Assembly (NCBI GenBank): GCA_037349105.1
Contig: JAYJMM010000111.1
Coordinates: forward strand, 124,001-188,000
DNA from: Limnomonas spitsbergensis
Taxonomy: Eukaryota > Chlorophyta > Chlorophyceae > Chlamydomonadales
Direction of reading: 5' to 3'
Length of the DNA stretch: 64,000 bases
This document shows positions 33,790 through 44,480 of the stretch, in pieces. Below the pieces are notes generated by a model. It was not told where the DNA came from. It did not search any database and was given only the letters and a program-made list of their open reading frames with translations. The number at the start of each line of letters is the position of its first letter. Position 1 is the first letter of the stretch. The translations under genes and the position numbers were made by a program.

Positions 33790-33964
33790 GCTACTCGGCT
33801 GTTGTTTTTTCGCTGTTGAAAGAGCGCTCAAAGGTACAGCACAGTTATCGACAGCGAACGCAATTTTCAACAGTGGAAATCAGTAATTGACAGCGCGCTG
33901 TCGATTTCAACAGTTCGCGAAAGTAGCCTAGGGACACAGCGGTTCTATGGGTCGGACCCCTCTA
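33790..33964 (-). repeat. Right terminal inverted repeat and subterminal motif region
   Basis: The inverse of the left end (33951-33964 and 33918-33941), with CGACAGC/CTGTTG words from about 33795 inward. Confidence 0.75.
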
Positions 33965-33971
33965 ATGTAAT
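33965..33971. repeat. Right target-site duplication ATGTAAT
   Basis: Exact match to 23583-23589. Confidence 0.7.
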
Positions 33972-34303
33972 TCGCTCTAAAAGGACGCACATTCGTGTCA
34001 TCAGCCATAACCATCGGATCAGGCAGTTCTTGATCTGGGCAAAGAAAAGAGGGATAGTGCGTTAGGCTCATGGCAAATCAGGAAATTAAATAGGGGGGTA
34101 ATTGTTAGGAGGATGGAATCAAAGAACATGATACCGGAGACGTCATATAAGACAGCAAATTAATTGGAATACAAAAAACTTAGCCAGTGCAATATAACTT
34201 CATTTCCAACCTACCTTAACAGTGGGAGAAGTGGGAGAAGACCTGACCAGTCATCGGCGCTAGTCGACGGCGGGTGCCTTTCAATATATGCCTATTTTGT
34301 GCT

Positions 34304-35108
34304 TCATCCTCGGGGTTCTCTCTGCGGTACAAAAATACACCGCAAGTTATTGAATATCATATAATTGCCTGAAAGAATGAGGCTACCATTAATTACTGCT
34401 GGATGAAGTTGGCTGGTCATGGGACTCCATGCATGAGATGGGCCGTGCGGCCGCATGGCACGGTGACACATGGGCATCATCGGAACACTGTTTACTTGAG
34501 AAAGCATTATCCTTCACGATGCAGGCAGCATAAACCCACCCGCCAAGCATGGCCTCACTTCCATTCGTCAATAGCCGGTATATGATCATCACTTACCGAG
34601 CCACCGGGTGGGTTGAGCACTGCCGATCTTGGTAATATCTCGGTAAGATCTGCTTCCATGCAGATTTCCCTTCATGCGTCCTTCAATGGCAGAGAATTCG
34701 TTGTGATCAGGAATCGCTAGATCTTTGTCGGCCTGCGGATAGAAGCACACATATCAAAATCAAGTCGAGTCGCCTTTGTCGACCCATAGGCACGTGCACT
34801 CCAGCGAGAATCGACCAACCTTCTTTAAACCTCGTAGATGACATCGTTGCTGGATGCTTCACATCGCATACGTGCATGCAGATAGGACGCTCCATAGCGT
34901 GGGTGACGGGGCACATTGATCTTGCTTATCCTCGGCCGCAGGGTTCCCTTCGCCCGCGTCCGTGATCTGCATCAGGGACACATACATGTACAGTAGGTGA
35001 AGAGGAAACACTGGAGGGCATTGAGCAACGTCAAGTAGCACTTACGTTGCACAGGCGTGGCACGGGATGCCCCTTGCGGCGCTTGGCGGCTGTAGGTGCA
35101 CCAAACAT
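34304..35108 (-). CDS. Unrecognised spliced gene, four candidate exons
   Basis: On the minus strand an ATG at 35108 begins MFGAPTAAKRRKGHPVPRLC and ends at an AAC|GTAAGT donor (35046). A GATGCAG acceptor opens exon 2 at 34966 in the same phase (ITDAGEGNPAAEDKQDQ). Exon 3 (34732-34597) has a TCCGCAG acceptor and CTCG|GTAAGT donor and encodes ADKDLAIPDHNEFSAIEGRM and onward. Exon 4 (34368-34304) has a TTCTTTCAG acceptor, is phase-compatible with exon 3, and ends in TGA. The exon 2 to exon 3 join needs a weak GTATGC donor and a register I could not reconcile, so the model is incomplete. The basic stretch in exon 1 could be nuclear targeting. No family recognised. Confidence 0.4.
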
Positions 35109-35779
35109 TCATGCTCCCCTTTTATTACATGAATGTAGCGGCGCGATGAGTCTGAAATCGCGTCCAAATTTTCGAGTGTGCCAATGAGATTCCCAGGGAT
35201 AAAATTGGGGGTACCTGTTTGGTATACCCAAATTCAGTGTGGAGTGTACGCAGGAAGTGTGGGTTTCGGATAGATTTTGCGCTGTTGCCATGCACAAGCT
35301 GCTTGCAACAACGAACTAAATCTGCCGAGTTTCTTATTCGATCACGAGTACTGGCGCTGTAATCTTAGCAGTCAGGCCTCCATTCATCATTCCGCATTCA
35401 GGAGTGGCATACAGGAAAACCACTTACCTACTTATAAGTGGTATAAACCACTTATAAACCACGCTGTCGTCAGGCTTTGACCTGGCTGCGGTCCTTGCTG
35501 CTGAGCTGCATGGCTTTCCCCAAATTTTCACCTCAGAAGCTTGGAGCTGGTAACGCAGGTGACTCTACCCTCTAAGCTGTGGCACTACCCACATGCGCGT
35601 CGCTCTGTACGTACTGGTTGCCCCGGTCTATTATTCAAGAGCCCATTTTGATGTACAATTCTTTCGCGTACGGCACCATATTAGATTAAAGAGCCCATTT
35701 TGATGTACAAACCGACAGCAACCGACGCGTCGTCAGCCAGTCATCGCTGGCCAACGCTCGTCACCACGACCTCGTATGA
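35109..35779. other. No gene recognised; 21-bp direct repeat
   Basis: AGAGCCCATTTTGATGTACA occurs at 35639 and again at 35690. No other structure is seen. Confidence 0.4.
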
Positions 35780-38700
35780 ATGCGAACATCAATATCGCTG
35801 GTGTATTTAGCTGCTGTTAGGTATCACATCATATCGAGTGGAACAACGAGAGGAAACCGTGAGCCAGAGATGAACAGCGATGACTGCCAGGATGCGACGA
35901 ATGTGAAGTCGAAACGTCGGGATGCGACGAATGTGAAGTCGAATCGTCGTCGTCATCAGGCGTTGCAGCTCCCGTCCAAACCAATCGAAGCTGTTGTCCT
36001 CGACATAAATCTGTCGTTCAAGTCCCCCGAGCAGGCTGCAGCTCTAAAAGCAATTGGAGATGCATCGAAAAACCCGGCTCTGCCTCGTCTTTATCGAATC
36101 CAAGGTCCATGAGGCACTGGTAAATCGTTCTTCATAAAGACGTTGATCGGTGCCTTGACCCTAGCTCAAAAAAAGGTTATACTGTGTGCTTCCACTGCCA
36201 AAGCTGCCAATGGGTTGGGCAATAATGCGACTACGTCACATGGTGCATTTGGGTTTACTGGATCGGATTATGATTACCTGACTTCTGTTCCCTTATCCAT
36301 TTTATCAAGCTAGCAGACGTCATCATCATTGACGAGGTGGGAATGCTGCAAGCAGAAATGCTCCAAAAAATTCACAACCGATGTATTGAATGTTGTAATG
36401 AGGCGTCTGCTGCGTTGCCATTTGGTGGCAAGCTTGTGATTTTGACAGGGGACATCCATCAGTTGCCAGCGGTGTGTAAGAAATGTCGTGATGTCCACAC
36501 TTGTCCCCATCAGCCAACCAAGTGGTTGATGTCAGTGGTCAATGTTTAACCTGTTCACCTTCTCTGAAAACCACAGGCAGTCTGACCCCTCCCAAGCCCC
36601 CTTTGTCTCTCTGTTAAACTACCTGCGGTTAAATGCCCCAACTGCTGCCGATTTGGCTTCTGCTGCCTTTAAAATCCTGCATGACAGAATCCTGCCTGTT
36701 GGCATGACCTTTGATATTGGCCCTGACGATGTTATCATAGCTCCTACCAATGAATTAGTTGACTCCTATAACGCTATTCAAGTGAAAAAATTCTATGCAC
36801 CTGATGACATTGTTACCCTGACTGCTAAAGATGAGTTTTCTAAAACGCACCTGCTCTCTCTTGCTGACCAGGAAAAGCTGAAGGGACGCCTGTCTAACAC
36901 ATCTGATTTGCCATCTGAAATATCACTTGCTGTTGGCTGCCCCATAATGATCACCAGGAACCAAAAGTACATGGGCCTGGCTAACGGTGATGTAGGAGTC
37001 GTTTCCTATGTCAGCAATACCAAGCTCAAGATAAAAAAGGAATTCGATGGTGTCATGCGTGAAATCACTGTTGGGAGGGAATATGAGTGTGTCCGAGTTG
37101 GGAACACAAGTATTGAGAGGTATATGTACCCTGTCCGCTTGGCCTATGCTCGCACTGTATTTAAAGTTCAAGGTGAAACTGTCACCGGCAAGCTTTTCAT
37201 ACATGTTGAGGGTATAGAAACACCCGGCGAGGCTTATGTTGCTTTCTCACGCCCCACTAACCTTGCCAATGTCACTATTCTGCCTGCAGGTGTCACCCTG
37301 ATTCCCTCGATGTTAACCCCCCACATACCCACTGTTTAACAAAAAAATGTGTGCTGAGGGTTAGGGTTAGTTAGTACAGTACTACAGTTGGGGGTAAAAT
37401 ATTTTATTTCTTTCCACTTGGCAGTGGAAGCACACAGTTAATAACATTTCTCTAATATGTACGAATCTAGTGTAAACAACTCCTCCTTGTGCCTGATTTG
37501 TGATGCATGCACAACTACGGTTTCTTTTTCCTTGTTCTGCAGGCAGTGCATTTATGCCAGGCAGCCTTGAGGACATCCTTGACATGGTCCAAGCTGAGGA
37601 TGTGGAGGCCTTCGACCCTAACATCGAGCCTATGTCCGTCAAGCAATCAACATGGCTTAATGACATGGGCATCTTGCCAGCCGACATAGATGGCTTCACC
37701 TACGCCGAAGCCAGCGACCTTATTGATGAGAAGAAGGATGCGTTCAATGCCTTTAAGCTGGGTCTTGAGGGTTCCAGGCCAGCTTCAGGGAGACAGCGCC
37801 TCAAGGCGTCACAGATTGGTCTGACGCTGCCACCAGGTGAACATTACAAATCATGATTTGCCCCTTCAATGAATTCTGATGTCCCCTAATTTAGCTGTCC
37901 CTTATTTTCCTGCCTGCCCATACGTGTCAATTTCCTGTCAATTTACCAAACCTCATTATTTGCCTCCTTATTCACCCTGCCTTATTTATCTGTGATTTAC
38001 CTACTTATTCACCATGCCCCTTGATTTACCTGTCCATTCATGCTCAGGCTGTACAATTTTGGAGGCCAAGGAGATGATAAGTGACCACATCGTGGTGCAG
38101 GGTGCGCAGAACAAGCCAGATGACGTACCCCCTACAGAGCCGCAGCTCACCCTCTTACGAAGACGGCTGGGTGACAAGTTTGTTATGCCTGCAAGCAAGG
38201 CTGCAGCCTCAGCCCTTATTTCGAGTATGACAGTCTCAGCTGCCTCCGTTGCACAAGACAAGCCTGCAACTGCAGCTTAGCTGAAGTACATCCTCGGTCT
38301 CCTCCAAGGCTTAAACAAGGGTACAGCTCAGGTCAGGCATGCCCTTTGTGACTCACACATTGCAATTGAGCTACAGTTAGCTAAGAGGCTAGGCCTATCA
38401 TGCTTATGCAGCACATATAGGTCAAGAATTTTCAAATTGCTTCTCATTCGTGCAGCCCACTATGTTGCTCCCGCCTTTGCCCGCTTTGATGCACTTGCAA
38501 GCATGATCTTTTGCACTTTCATCTCCATTTTCATGTTTTGGCCTGTTGTGGTCTTTGCTCTCACATACCTGTTAGGTGCTCTCCACTTTTCAATTTTCTT
38601 TTTCCAGATTTTAATATATCTCCTTCCCACAAACCCACGTCCATTTTTGATCATGTGATTCTGTTAATTACGACATTTACATCAATGCAGGCCGTGTACG

Positions 38701-38828
38701 ACAGATTTGTGGACAGTGATCCAACCACCGCCCAAGCCCAGCAGCTGATTACACAGTTGAAGCAAAAGGCTGATAAGAACAAAGCTGCTAGAAACCGTGG
38801 CTGGTGTCAGAGATGTTTTTTAGTCTAG
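35780..38828 (+). pseudogene. PIF1-like DNA helicase with spliced C-terminal extension, broken
   Basis: Helicase motifs in order: an eQ-like lead-in (SFKSPEQAAALKAIGDASKN), Walker A with a TGA where Gly is expected (GP*GTGKS, stop at 36110-36112), Walker B DEVGML (36331), the GDIHQLPAV motif (about 36450), FSENHRQ (about 36560), GCPIMITRN, LANGDVGVV, AYARTVFKVQGET and EAYVAFSRP. The frame changes twice, between about 36274 and 36303 and just before 36530. After ILPA a donor at 37290 matches, in phase 1, an acceptor before 37543. Exon 37543-37836 (GSLEDILDMVQAEDVEAF) joins exon 38048 onward, also in phase 1. A TAG at 38278-38280 is followed by more coding-like sequence (LKYILGLLQGLNKG), and a last exon may be 38691-38828. 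PIF1-type helicases unwind DNA; some belong to Helitrons, but no Rep domain is seen here. The lesions argue for a pseudogene. Confidence 0.8.
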
Positions 38829-38858
38829 CTGTTACATTCTGACATGTTTCGCAGTAAA

Positions 38859-38998
38859 CCTTGGCAGTGAACTAGTGTTTGGCAGTGAACTTTGGCAGTG
38901 AACTAGTGTCTGATAGTGAACCAGTGTTTGGCAGTGAACTAGTGTTTGGCAGTGAACCTTGACAGTGAACTAGTGTTTGACAGTGAACCTTGGCAGTC
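38859..38998 (+). repeat. Minisatellite GGCAGTGAACTAGTGTTT, left part
   Basis: Units of about 19-38 bp alternate GGCAGTGAACTAGTGTTT and GACAGTGAACCTT. It ends at GGCAGT where the CACTATGAGACGG repeat begins and resumes at about 40035. Confidence 0.8.
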
Positions 38999-39550
38999 AC
39001 TATGAGACGGCCTGGGGGGAGCCATCGTAGTAACCATGGTAACCAGGCAGCCTAGTAAGCTTTACCATGGGCTACCAGGGCCTAGTAAGCTATACCATGG
39101 TCGCTTTTTTCCTACCGTGATACGAGGCGAGCTACCATGGTACCGCGACTGACCTTCGCCTTGTATGCATCACGGGTCTTCGAGCCAGCAGCTCTTCTCG
39201 CAACTTTCCACTTCCCTCTGATTTCACTCATGCCGCGCGCGTGCAATATCGTCAAACCTGACGCCCTACCTCTTCGAGGCAACAACCCATTAGAAATTCT
39301 GCAACCAGGTAACCTACAGTCAATCACCATTGCCGAAGTTGACCTGTAATATCCTTTTAATGCTTGTTTACGACAGTGCAAGTGAGCTGCGTACGTTCGC
39401 CACGGCTAGAAGTTGAGAGCACCGTTTGAGAGGGCATGAGTGTGACACCAGAGCGAGGTGGCAGCGTATGGGCACTTATAAGAGAATAATCGTGCCCGGT
39501 AAAGATGACAATAAGCAGTGCCATTCATTTGCTTGGACTAGCCATCCCTA
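38999..39550 (+). repeat. Dispersed repeat starting CACTATGAGACGG, copy 2
   Basis: Similar to 19916-20577 over its length with the same left edge. Here the edge interrupts the GGCAGTGAAC minisatellite, so the insertion is clean. TGGCAGT occurs at both edges of the interruption (before 38999 and at about 40034), which may be a duplication or just the minisatellite unit. Confidence 0.6.
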
Positions 39551-40034
39551 GTTGACTGGTATTTTTCATCTTTCCTTCTCTACCTTCACACATAAGGTAC
39601 ATACATTCACAAAGATTTCGTTGGAATATCATACTAGCTATGCCGATGCCGAGCTACAAATCTTCCTTAAAAATATGAGCGCCATGGTAACGACAGCTGG
39701 TCACACATTCAGCCCTCTTCGACAAGTACAAAATTGATGCTCAGAAGTAACCAGTACCAAATATTTCCAAACATATACGTGTAAAACAAAATCAGGCCAT
39801 GGGTAACGCAACATGGGACAAACTTTGCACATGCCTCTAGATCGCCGGGTTCCATGCTCCTGCCCCCCTCGCAATGGAGAATTTATTGCACCATGGCTGC
39901 TAGGACTCCTAGCTGTGCATGGTGCCTTGAATTGAGCTTAGTCATTCCCTACTAGCAACACACAACAAAGCGTTCAGCAGGGCCCAGCAGCTAAGCACCG
40001 TGCATATATTATGTCGCATTATGTCTATTGTTAT
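39551..40034. other. No gene recognised
   Basis: It lies between dispersed repeat copy 2 and the resumed minisatellite, so it may be the right part of the inserted DNA. It has no counterpart near copy 1. Confidence 0.3.
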
Positions 40035-40255
40035 GGCAGTGAACTAGTGTTTGGCAGTGAACCTTGACAGTGAACTAGTGTTTGACAGTGAACCTTGGCA
40101 GTGAACTAGTGTTTGGCAGTAAACCTTGACAGTGAACTAGTGTTTGACAGTGAACCTTGGCAGTGAACTAGTGTTTGGCAGTAAACCTTGGCAGTGAACT
40201 AGTGTTTCACAGTGAACCTTGGCTGTGAACTTGTGTCTGACAGTGATCTTGCAGT
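40035..40255 (+). repeat. Minisatellite GGCAGTGAACTAGTGTTT, right part
   Basis: The same units as 38859-38998, continuing after the insertion. Confidence 0.8.
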
Positions 40256-40429
40256 CTCCTTTTGTAATCGTCATGAATGCAGCCAAACACCTGTATCACC
40301 ACATCTTCCAGTCCACACAAAGTCAGATTCCCATACAAAGGTTTTTACCCATTTGCACTAGCTGTAATAGAACCGGGGCCTATAACCACTCACTACACGT
40401 TGTGATAAGCACTGCACTCCAACCATGGA

Positions 40430-41490
40430 GCACAGCGCCCTGTCCGCATGCTTAAGGGCACAGCATCCTACTTACAGGTGCACTGCGGCACCCATGCGGT
40501 ATGCATTGAGCCCTACCCGCATGCACAGGACGTCACTCTTAAATGTGCAGCGCCCAACTTCCATACCTACCGGTAGTTTTACACCAAAGGCGCAGATCCT
40601 GTTGGATGTGGACATTTATGAAGGGACATGCTTGGTACCGTACGTCAGTGTTTACGGTAGTACGCCCCAAACAACTTCTGGGGGGCCACTGGACGGGCAC
40701 TATTGGGCCCGTGGGGACCAGGCCTTGCCAGGCCAACTGCTGTAATACTAAGCAGCATGGCTGCATGCGCAAAGCTCTCTTAGCTGTTGGCCGGGACGCA
40801 GCTGAAATGTAGCTGAGGCATCTCAAAACAAATACTGCCAGATCCCTACCCGCATGTGCAGCGCCTCACCCATACGGTGCCATACGCACAGCGCTCTACT
40901 TGCATGCACAGTGATATGCTTGTATGCACATCACCATGGCCGCATGCGCAGCGCATGTTTCAGGTAGCCGGTAGCGGGAATGATGTAGCGCCAACCCATA
41001 TTTACAATGCCCTGTTTGTGGGTGCTGCGTCCCGCCCGAATACAGCTCCCGCACGTACCCCGATGAGGGACAGCCGTATTTAGCACAACATCCACACCTA
41101 TTTACTGTGTGCTACCGGGAGGTGCAGCACTCTTGATGCATTGACAGTGCTCGCTCTCATTTACTGTGCACATGCAGATGCATCGGTCCACCCATGGAAC
41201 AGAGCATGCCCTAATTACTGTACCCCACTGGCGGATGCATCAGGGCACCCGCATGCACAGCGCATGCCCTTATTCAGTGTACCCATCCGGAGGGTGCTGC
41301 GGTCCACGCATCTGCCCTGTGCCTGCCCTTGTAAAATGTACCCTGCTGGTAGGTGTAGCGGTGCACCCGCATGCACAGCGCCTGCCCTTATTTACAGTAC
41401 CCTGCTGGTGGGCGCAGCGTTGCACACACACATGCAAAGCGTCTGTCCTTGTTTATTGTTCCCTACTGGTAGTTGCAGCGGTGCTGCTGT
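40430..41490 (+). repeat. Degenerate tandem repeat with CCGCATGCACAGCGCCTGCC motif
   Basis: Diverged units of 60-75 bp repeat CATGCACAGCG, CTTATTTACTGTACCC and TGGTGGGTGCAGCG. Frames over it are not convincing genes. Confidence 0.55.
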
Positions 41491-42080
41491 CGGGCTATGA
41501 GTATCCATATTTACTCCTTTACATAGGGCTGAACAGCCAAGAACCCTGGAGCAGGGTGCAATCTAGCTCGGGCCAGGAGGCAGAGTGCATACTAGCTAGG
41601 GGCAGACGGCAGCAAGCAAGCCTAGACAAGAGGAGAAGGGATGGAGAGAGAACGCTAAGCGCAGTGAGCAGCGGCGATGCGGTTGGGCCACGGGATAATA
41701 CTAATTTACTCCGTTACATTGGGCTGAACAGCCAAGAATCCTGGAGCAGGGTGCACATTAGCTAGGGACAGAAGGTAGCAAGCCTACCTAGACAAGAAGA
41801 GAAGGAATAGATAGAGAACCGCAAGTGCAATAAGCAGCGGTGACTGGATGCGGTTGGTCCATGGGGTAATACTAATTTACTCCGTGACATCGAGCTGAAC
41901 AGCCAAGAAGCCTGGAGCATAGTGCACGCTAGCTAGGGCCAAAAGGCAGCAAGCATAAAGAGGAAGTGAAACAATGAGGAGAAACGCAAAGCACAATGCG
42001 CAGTGGTGATGCGGTTGTGTCATAGGTATTCAATTTTATCCGTTACATCGGGTTGAACAGTCAAGAACCCTGAAGCTGGT
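41490..42080 (+). repeat. Tandem repeat of 160-190 bp with GGGCTGAACAGCCAAGAA
   Basis: Units start near 41505, 41697, 41873 and 42032 and share TTTACTCCGTTACAT, GGGCTGAACAGCCAAGAAC and CTAGCTAGGG. Diverged relatives occur at 61265-61700. Confidence 0.65.
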
Positions 42081-42084
42081 TGCA

Positions 42085-42645
42085 CACAATGAAGCGGTCA
42101 CGCGCAACAACGGTGTTTAAAAAGACTAGTAATAAAGGCGCAAGAGCGGGTCAAAGAAGATATGCCAGTCATAAAGCAATAGTGCAGTTCATGCACAAGA
42201 GCGGTGTTCAGAAATTATAACAGCCCTAAGGCTTTAGATCAGTCAGGCGCAAGAGCTGTGCTCAAAAATACTATTACTTAAGCAATTCGAGCGGTCAGAC
42301 GCAAGAGCGTTGCTCAGAAGTATACCAGTCCTAAAGCAATAGAGCGATTTATGTGCAAGAGCGGTGTTCAAAAAATATACCATACCTTCGGCTATTGAGC
42401 AGTCAGGCACAAGAGCGGTGCTCAAAAATACTACATCTAACGCAAATAGGGCGGTCGGGCGCAAGAGCGGTGCTCAGGAAACATACCAGTCCAAAAGCAA
42501 TACATCAGTCTGGGGCAAGAGCGGTGTTCATAAAATATACCAGGCCTAAGGCAACAAGCAATCAGACGCAACAGCGGTGCTTAAAAATACTATTAATAAA
42601 GCAATTAGACCTGTTAGACGCACGAGCGGTGGAAATATACCAGTC
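42085..42645 (+). repeat. Minisatellite of about 60 bp with GGCGCAAGAGCGGTGCTCA
   Basis: About nine diverged units carry GCAAGAGCGGTG(C/T)TCA, AAAATA(C/T) and CAGTCCTAAAGCAAT. Confidence 0.7.
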
Positions 42646-42984
42646 CTAAAGCAAAAGAGGGAAGCACTGAGAGGAAGCTCCTAGTCTTACACAGTCGCCA
42701 TCAGCAAATCTCCAGAAACCAGAGGGGACTAGTTGAGTGGAGATCTCCTCTCTGCCACCGATGGTCGGGAAGGTCATGGCCTGAGTGTTTGTAAGTATTG
42801 ATTTGTTCTGACTCTGTACGCAAGGGCCAAGCCAGGTCCACTGCAGACAAGTTCTCCTCCGGGACCCAACACTTCTCACAAGGCCGCTTGGAAGGAACAC
42901 CATATCCTTGATCTCTGGCTCATCCCCGACAAAGCTGAACAGCCAAAGGAAAACAAACTGACTGTTGCCCCATGGATCTCGGAG
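42646..42984 (-). CDS. Possible coding fragment beside the G-rich array, unknown
   Basis: On the minus strand about 110 codons of non-repetitive sequence stay open (SQFVFLWLFSFVGDEPEIKD, SGFWRFADGDCVRLG) before a TAA near 42646. Upstream the frame runs into the minisatellite. The composition is protein-like, but no family is recognised. Confidence 0.25.
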   Translation of the reverse strand, partial: LRDPWGNSQFVFLWLFSFVGDEPEIKDMVFLPSGLVRSVGSRRRTCLQWTWLGPCVQSQNKSILTNTQAMTFPTIGGREEISTQLVPSGFWRFADGDCVRLGASSQCFPLLL

Positions 42985-44480
42985 TTGGACGCCTACGGGG
43001 CAGGGGCAGGGACAAGGGCAGGGGCAGGGACAAGGGCAGGGGCAGGGGCAGGGACAAGGGCAGGTGCAGGGGGTAGGGGGCAGGGGGCAGGGGGCAGGGG
43101 GCAGGGGCAGGGACAAGGGCAGGTGCAGGGGCAGGGACAAGGGCAGGTGCAGGGTGCAGGGTGCAAGGTGCAGGGGGCAGGGACAGAGGCAGGGACAAGG
43201 GCAGGGGCAGGGGCAGGGGCAGGGACAAGGGCAGGTGCAGGGGCAGGGGCAGGGACAAGGGCAGGTGCAGGGGGTAGGGGGCAGGGGGCAGGGGGCAGGG
43301 GGCATGGGGCAGGGGCAGGGACAAGGGCAGGGGCAGGGGCAGGGACAAGGGCAGGTGCAGGGTGCAGGGTGCAGGGTGCAGGGTGCAGGGGCAGGGGCAG
43401 GGACAAGGGCAGGGGCAGGGGCAGGGACAAGGGCAGGTGCAGGGTGCAGGGTGCAGGGTGCAGGGTGCAGGGGCAGGGACAGGGACAAGGGCAGGGACAA
43501 GGGCAGGTGCAGGGGGCAGGAGGCAGGGTGCAGGGGGCAGGGTGCAGGGGGCAGGTGCAGGGGCAGGGTGCAGGGTGCAAGGTGCAGGGTGCAGGGTGCA
43601 GGGTGCAGGGGGCAGGGTGCAGGGGGCAGGGGCAGGGGGCAGGGGGCAGGTGCAGGGGGCAGGGGGCAGGGGGCAGGGGGCAGGGGGCAGGGGCAGGGAC
43701 AAGGGCAGGTGCAGGGGGCAGGGGACAGGGGGCAGGGGACAGGGGACAGGGGCAGAAGGCAGGAGCAGGGACATATAGCAGAAGTAGGTACAGGGGACAG
43801 GAGCAGGGACAGAAGGCATGAGTAGGGACATGGGGCATAAGCAGGGACAAGGGGCAGGAGCAGGGATAGAAGGCATGAGTAGGGATAGGGGGCATAAGCA
43901 GGGACAGGGGGCAGGAGCAGGGACATGGGGCAGGAACAAGGACAGAAGGCAGGAGCATGGACAGAAGGCAGGAGGTGGGGCAGAAGTCAGGAGCAGGGAC
44001 AGGGGGCATGATGAGCAGGGACAGGGGGCAGGAGCAGGGCCAGGGGGCAGGAGCAGGGACAGAAGGCGGGAGCAGGGACAGAAGGCATGAATCGGGACAG
44101 AAGGCAGGAACAGGGACAGAAGGCAGGAGCATGGGCAGAAGGCAGGAGCAGGGACGGAAGGCAGAAGCAGGTACATAAGGCAGGAGCATGGACAGAAGGC
44201 AGAAACATGGACAGGGGGCAGGAGCTAGGACAGAAGGCAGGAGCTGGAATAGAAGGCAGGAGCATGGACAGAAGGCAAGAGCATGAACATAAGGCAGGAG
44301 CATGGACAGAAGGCAGGAGCAGGAACAGAAGGCAGGAGCAAGGACAGAAGGCATGAGCAGGGACACGGGGCAGGTGCTAGGACAGAAGGCAGAAGCAAGG
44401 ACAGAAGGTAGGAGCAGGGACAAGGGGCAGAAGCTGGGACAAGGGCAGGAACTGGGACAAGGGGCAAGAGCTACTACTGG
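42985..44480 (+). repeat. G-rich minisatellite GGGGCAGGGACAAGGGCAGG
   Basis: Short units (GGGGCAGG, GGTGCAGG, GGACAAGG) up to about 43750, then 18-bp units (AGCAGGGACAGAAGGCAGG-like) to 44480. Strong purine/pyrimidine strand bias and dense G-runs. Open frames of up to 603 codons on the minus strand are by-products. Confidence 0.9.

Larger units (their letters stand above)
23590..33964. mobile_element. 10.4-kb element with terminal inverted repeats, composite and satellite-filled
   Basis: The left end TAGAGGGGTCCGAC (23590-23603) is the exact inverse of 33951-33964. A second block of 24 bp (23624-23647) is the exact inverse of 33918-33941. Both subterminal regions are full of CGACAGC/GCTGTCG and CAACAG/CTGTTG words, as expected for transposase binding sites. 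The flanks carry a 7-bp duplication. The TAGAGG start and the TSD length are close to hAT-type elements (TARNG termini, 8-bp TSD), but no transposase is recognisable inside. The interior holds minisatellites, an 82-bp satellite, a two-exon gene fragment, a foldback and a 20/60-bp satellite. Confidence 0.65.

Noticed and set aside
35530..35600. Possible tRNA on the minus strand (GGTAGAGTCACC-like D-arm)
   Set aside because: No T-loop GGTTCGANTCC, no matching acceptor stem and no clear anticodon arm.
38999..40034. CACTA-superfamily (CMC) element because of the CACTA first bases
   Set aside because: No inverted terminus ending TAGTG was found and the right border is unclear; the name of the repeat is only descriptive.
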